From Homalodisca vitripennis (taxonomy: Eukaryota; Arthropoda; Insecta; Hemiptera; Cicadellidae), in contig NC_060212.1 in assembly GCF_021130785.1 (NCBI RefSeq), positions 146,965,501 to 147,029,500 on the forward strand: a stretch of DNA of 64,000 nucleotides, given 5' to 3'. Position 1 is the stretch's first letter; every line of letters begins with the position of its first letter. Shown here in pieces: positions 58,933 to 64,000 of this stretch. The position numbers and the translations under genes were made by a program. Below the pieces are notes generated by a model. The model was not told where the DNA came from. It was given only the letters and a program-made list of their open reading frames with translations, and did not search any database.

Positions 58933-61514
58933 CGAAAAATATGCTTCTATTATACATAAATTATGGAAATTGAAAAAATCTATCAATTATATTATAATAT
59001 GATATACTTGCTTGAGATTAATGTTGATCTTTCTACAATGATGATTCCGTATTATTATTTCAGGATAACAGCATCTTCCTATGACTTTGATTTGTATCAA
59101 TACTTTTGTATTAATAGTACTAATCTTTTTAAGTGTAAATGATTACGTTGCTCCTATGTTGATGCAATTTCTTAAATATTTCTACAGAGAATTTCAAAAC
59201 ATTTACCTCATTAAAGAACACATCTGATTCTAATCTGTCCTTTTTAAGTGTTGACTGCAATATTTTGATGTTATCTATCCCCATCATTGTGTATGTAATA
59301 CGTAATTACATACTGATTGCAGGTGAAAATCTAAGGAAGAACGCCAACACTAACCTGATTTTAATATTGCAAGGTACATATGAAAGACTTATGTAAGCAT
59401 GTGTAGTTTCACGCTGCTCGTAAGCCTTTCTAGTCTCATATAATAAATAAGTATTAAAAATTAAGTATTTAAGTTCTTAAGATAAATCCTATGACAATTT
59501 ATTTAAACTAACTTGTTTGGTAATACGTTAAAAATTAAAATGGCAAAATATGTCGATTGAAAATTGCTTAACTTTAAGATTTGGCGTTAAGCCTTATATC
59601 TTAGTAAAATTAATTATTACTAAACTCAGTGAGAGGATAACGATTTTAATTTTAACCACAAGCAATTGTCAATGGAGACCTACAAAGCGGTATAACTATT
59701 CTATCAATTCCGTAATAGCTGGGCTGATATACCTCTAACCCCGCCATAACTTTCTTGTTAGTATTTGTACTTAGTAACAATTCTGTGATTACTCCTACGG
59801 TTTGTACTGTATAATAGCTTTTAATGATACGTATATACTTTGTCCTGTGACTGCCACAAAAAATAATACGACTTGAGTATTACATTATGGTACAAGTTCT
59901 AAATAATATTCCAACACTGCGGCATGCCAGTGGTGTAGCTCCTATAGGTTTTCTTGGTACGTATATGTTTTGTTCTATTAACCCAACAAATTTAGTATTC
60001 AGTTATGATATAGTTGCCGTGGATCCGATAGTTTTGCAATAGTTTTTGCGGTATTAGATAGTAACCGTGTTCTGCTACTGCTATAAAAAGTGTTACACAA
60101 GTATAGTATGTGGTGTTACCTTTTTTAAGGTGAGTGTGGTATAAGATGTATAAAAAAGCTAGGTCTTCACTGTGTTCTAACACCAGGTCAATCAGAATAA
60201 TAAATCCCAACTTATCAGGTAACAATTTAAAATTTATTTAATTATTATTAAACTCGGAGTGTAGTTTATTGTTATATAACAGTACAACTAACTTCAAAAA
60301 TATGTTCAAACATGGTGACAAGTATAATTCGGAACATAGTTTTCGGACGTAGGAAATTCAAGAATTTAATTATTTATTAAGTGTATTTGACAGTTGAAAA
60401 TATGAAATAAAAAACGATATCAATGATTATTGCCGCACTTTTGAATAATTTCCGTATTAGGGTTTTTGACACATGAAGAAGACGGTAGCTTTCAATCCTC
60501 AAAATGTAGTGTCATACATTTTGTAAAAAATAACGATGGAAAATTTCTTAAATCCTGTTTCGTTTCAAATAATCTATCGCCAATAACAATTTCGATACAA
60601 TTGAATTTACGAACAAAATGTTTGACGAAAGTCCTTTACCATACAGTAAATACATGACTTGACTGTTGCCGTGGTACAACTAGGTCGAGGCTAAACGATG
60701 CCGCAGATCGCTGTTTTACTGAATCGGGCAAAAAATTCACAATTTTATATTACAGCACGTCGTATGCCAACATAAAATAATTCTGTACTTCAGCCATTAA
60801 CAGGCATTCAAAGGTGCCATAGTGCCGATATTGGGATTTTATCACTCATTTAGATATGTACAAAACGCGTTAAATTTTACTAATATGTAATAGAATATCG
60901 ATACAAGGGAGTGTTGAAGGAACCGTCAAAATGTAATGAAATAGGGGGTGCACAGATGGATGGACTACCCTTTTGACACTAAAATCAATACAGCTCTTCT
61001 TTGGACCAAAACACATATATGCTTCATGTTTCAAGTCTTTAAGACCTTTCTATGAAGAGTTATCTCACAGACGGACAGATAACGTCATAATTCTAAGTAG
61101 GCTCTATCGGGTTCTTACTATATCAGAATTTGAATGAAAACGTAAAGTTCTTATGTGATGCTGGGGTTAGTATCCAATAAATGGTATCAGTCTACTAGTT
61201 CGAACGACTACAAAATTAAGTTTTAAGAATTGTTATGTGAAATCTAAATATATTTTTGAGTTTTTCAATTTCAATTCATTTACCAATTTAATATAAAATA
61301 ATTATATACATAAATATACATATACATTATACATAAAGATTAATATAATATTTTTTTAAATTAATAATAAGAAATTTCCGCATTTAGTTCTTATGATAGC
61401 ACTTTTAAGAAACATGTTTCAATGATGTTAGTGATGTAGTTATCAGCTAGTAACTAAAACAGTAATATCTTCACTTAGAGGGTGGTTGATCATGTCAAAT
61501 ATTTTTGAGGTTCC
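58933..61514. other. Unit B spacer
   Basis: A copy of the ACAGACGGAC-type dispersed repeat lies at about 60880-61125 (TCTCACAGACGGACAGAT). Nothing else is recognised; frames of 60-77 codons look like chance. Confidence 0.45.
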
Positions 61515-61905
61515 GATCGGAATTCCCTAGTGGGGAAAGAAGCGCTCGGATTACTCTAGCGCAGGACTAAAGGTTTCGCTTGGATTCTCGGGCAGGGAAA
61601 GAGAAGGAGGAACTAGGATTGCTCTAGCGCAGAGCGAAAGGTTCCGCCAAGACTGCTCTAGCGGATGAGGGGAGAGAGGCTCTTGGATTTCTCTAGCACA
61701 AGACTAAATCTCCGCTTGAATTTCTCTAGCGGGGAAAGAAAAAGAGGCGCTCGGATTGCTTTAGCGCAGGGCGAAAGATTCCGCTTGGATTGCTCTAGCG
61801 AGCGAGGGGATAGAGGCGCTCGGATTCCTCTAGCGCAGGGCGAAAGGTTCCGCTTGGATAGCTCTAGCGGGAAAGTGAAAGAGGCGCTTGGATTGCTGTA
61901 GTGCA
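61515..61905. repeat. 69-bp minisatellite, about 5.5 units
   Basis: Units start near 61540, 61611, 61679, 61748, 61817 and 61885, with the pattern GGCGCTCGGATTGCTCTAGC, then GCAGGGCGAAAGGTTCCGC, then a purine-rich part. The 68-69 bp period keeps frames open on both strands. It has no partner in unit A. Confidence 0.88.
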
Positions 61906-62880
61906 TGACAATTTTCTTACCTGCCGCGAAGCGTGGTCGGTCTCTTGGAAACGAATGAGAGCTGTGCCTGTGATGGTCTCCTTTTATAGAACCCGTGTTG
62001 GTGCATACGCATAACCCCCAATATTGTTAGTCTGCTCCTAGCTGCGGTGTCGGCAACATCTCTCTGTAGGACTAGATTGTCTGCTTGTTCCAACCTGTTT
62101 GAAATGGCGGCGCTGCTGTTTCTGAAGACTCGACGGTATTCTTTATTGCAGGGATCGGGGTCGTTAGGGGTCCGTAGGCATAGGGGAAAATGTGCCGACT
62201 TGTGTACAGCGGCGCTGCAGGACGTATGGGATATATTAATTAGGTTGGCGTGTCGGGGTGTTTAAGAGAGAGTTAGGTTTATGGGGAAAGAAACGGAAGG
62301 CGGTAGGGTAACGGGAAGTTTCATCAGTGGCGCAGGGTCGGGTCAAGTACTGTAACTGAGAGGTCGGACTGATCGTGGGAAAATAGGACAGGGCTTATGG
62401 TAATGTCGAAAATCGAAGGACAAAGGAATTGTTAGAGGAAGTGTGTATAGGACGACGCCGACTACCTGAATGCGACGCCGAAAGCGGATTAGTAGGGCAC
62501 GAGGAGAGGAAATGTATAATGGTAAGCGGAAACATTGATAACCGCTAGGGTGCGGGCAAAGGTCAGGGTAAAAGAGGTACGTGGAACTAGGACACAACGC
62601 AGGGGAAATTAGGATGACGCTGGTTTTTTACGGGTAGGAGGGGAGTAGAGGAGATGTATTAGGTGAAACGGAAATAAGGATTTATTGGCGGAAAGAAAGT
62701 GAAGGGTGTAAAGCTAGACGTAGGACCGTGGGAGGGGACGGTAAGGTAAGATAGGCTAGGAACAACGGAACGTCGGTAATAGCGGAAGGCGGAAAATAAA
62801 AAGGTCAAGGGTAATAAGGGAATCCGAACCCTGAGAAAAAGGCGAGGGTTATGGACGGGAACGAATAAGGGTCGTTACAT
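61906..62880. other. Compositional island: GC-rich, purine-biased, unit B-specific
   Basis: The plus strand is strongly G/A-rich and much less A/T-rich than anything nearby. With the minisatellite it makes about 1.35 kb that unit A lacks. On the minus strand the right edge reads TGTAACGACCCTTATTCG, a typical LTR-like start, so a solo LTR with a repetitive left end is possible; I could not find a matching CA terminus or a target duplication. Short frames on both strands are not recognised. Confidence 0.45.
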
Positions 62881-63749
62881 TTTACCATGCGGTTTATTGG
62901 AAATAAATGTTTTTATATCTTTAATAACAATAAAAATGTATATAGTAGTACACTTATTTTTAATTTTTTAAGCTCGTTTAAAATTATTATGAACAAAAGT
63001 AATTTTAGCAATTCTTGAGTAACATTTGAACCGTGTAAACACACAATTTAGATTTTTTAAATTAATTAAGATTTCTTCCCAAGAAAGAAATTGATCGTCA
63101 TCTACGCTACTTTTGGAGGTATAGAAAGGGTTAAAATATGAAACGATATTTTTTCTCAGATTATAGTCTTCTTAGCGTTATAAACTTAGAACCGAACGCC
63201 AGACACATAAATATTAATTATAACCACATTCAGACAAAGAGACTGAAAATTGACACATTTAGTGTTTAAATGTGGTTAGCTGACGCTGATTTAACATTTA
63301 CTTCCGTGTTTGACGACTGGTGCTATATGTGTCGAGATAAAAAACTATCTAGAAAAAAAGGATCATTTCATAATCTCTATTTGGTCATTTTCCATTTCGA
63401 TATCCACCAAAACTGTCTCAACTGATAACAAATGTATTTCCTTGGGTAAATTCTCTATAAATTTCAAGAAAATTAGATCTGCTTATTTCTCGGCTTCATG
63501 TTTAAGGTGTATGGTATTACTTTGTGATCTGTATTTAAGTAGATAATGTATTTTAAACTGAAGGCAATAATTTTATAATGTTTATTGAAAGATAGGGGAC
63601 AATGGCACCCTTAAAATATACATACATCTATCAATCTGAACAAGTATAATTGTCTTCCTCAGAAGGAAGCAGAAATTACTTTAAAATGCAGATTACTTTG
63701 AATAATCCCTTTGAAATTGAAGGATACTACAAAGGCATCGTATGTTAGG
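62881..63749. other. Unit B spacer
   Basis: From about 63060 it aligns with 22170-22860 in unit A (TTTTGGAGGTAT, TGAAAGATAGGGGACAATGG). No gene is seen. Confidence 0.5.
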
Positions 63750-64000
63750 AAAGAAACTACATCGATTTGAATAGTACCAGGTCAACGTCTGTATACTCTA
63801 CCCAGGATAAGAGGAACGTTTCTTTCAATAGTTCTGAAAGGCGGAGCTAACTTTGGGGCCAACTGACTTCTGACAAGCATTCAATATTCAGTTTTTTAAC
63901 TCTGTCTCAAAAGTAGCAATATTAACCTGACATGAATAGTAATGTCTAAACCGGAACAAAGTTTCAGCGCTGTGTGATTTGTAATATTTTACGTAAAGTA
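63750..64000 (-). repeat. 440-bp module, inverted copy e (cut by the window end)
   Basis: Partner of 22868-23135: CCAGGTCAACGTCTG, GAGGAACGTTTCTTTCAATA, CAACTGACTTCTGACAAGCA and AACCTGACATGAATAGTAAT in reverse-complement order. Confidence 0.75.

Larger units (their letters stand above)
45356..64000 (+). repeat. Unit B of the large direct segmental duplication (continues past the window)
   Basis: It is collinear with unit A (9232-23160); paired positions are listed there. Differences in spacing come from B-specific insertions at 47.7-49.4 kb, 49.60-49.81 kb, 52.85-54.26 kb, 58.35-58.93 kb and about 61.5-62.9 kb, and from A-specific insertions. The homology is still running at base 64000, so the next sequence should resemble 23.2 kb onward. 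Confidence 0.85.

Noticed and set aside
61658..61906. Overlapping frames on both strands of about 80 codons
   Set aside because: They are produced by the 69-bp minisatellite, which preserves frame on both strands.

Overview
The window is AT-rich eukaryotic DNA, most likely from an insect. It holds long (TA)n and (CA)n microsatellites, two tRNA-derived SINEs, and relics of non-LTR, mariner (DD41D), hAT (ZBED5-like) and Mutator-like elements of kinds common in arthropods. A hemipteran source is only a guess. I see no intact host protein-coding gene, no functional rRNA or tRNA gene, and nothing prokaryotic.

Layout. 1-9.1 kb is AT-rich spacer with one dispersed repeat (5.05-5.57 kb), a GC-richer stretch (5.83-6.19 kb) and a tRNA-Leu-like SINE. 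From about 9.23 kb a long non-coding unit begins (unit A, traceable to about 23.16 kb). It reappears in the same orientation from about 45.36 kb to the window end (unit B). The simplest reading is a tandem duplication of about 36 kb whose second copy runs off the window. Between the recognisable halves, 23.2-45.3 kb carries an inverted pair of unclassified repeats, a hAT relic, a decayed Mutator-like transposase, a possible exon, an inverted-repeat element, and a 1.33-kb mariner nested inside an older repeat.

The duplicated units are mostly diverged and indel-rich, but islands inside them stay nearly identical. One 189-bp island differs at 2 positions. One of about 370 bp differs at about 11 and begins beside a splice-acceptor-like tract. 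A third, 138 bp, is about 92% identical. None keeps a reading frame in both copies, so they look like conserved non-coding elements or gene-conversion tracts. A 440-bp module occurs five times (three direct, two inverted). One copy in unit A (12605-13047) is a recent insertion that unit B lacks. Indels between A and B date the mobile elements: a LINE fragment and a SINE lie only in A; a 36-bp minisatellite expansion, a LINE tail, two RTE-like repeats, a 0.6-kb insertion and a GC-rich purine-biased island lie only in B.

No set of genes here works together in a pathway. The recognisable proteins are all transposase or reverse-transcriptase remains. The part most worth following up is the duplicated non-coding domain with its near-identical islands and repeated module.
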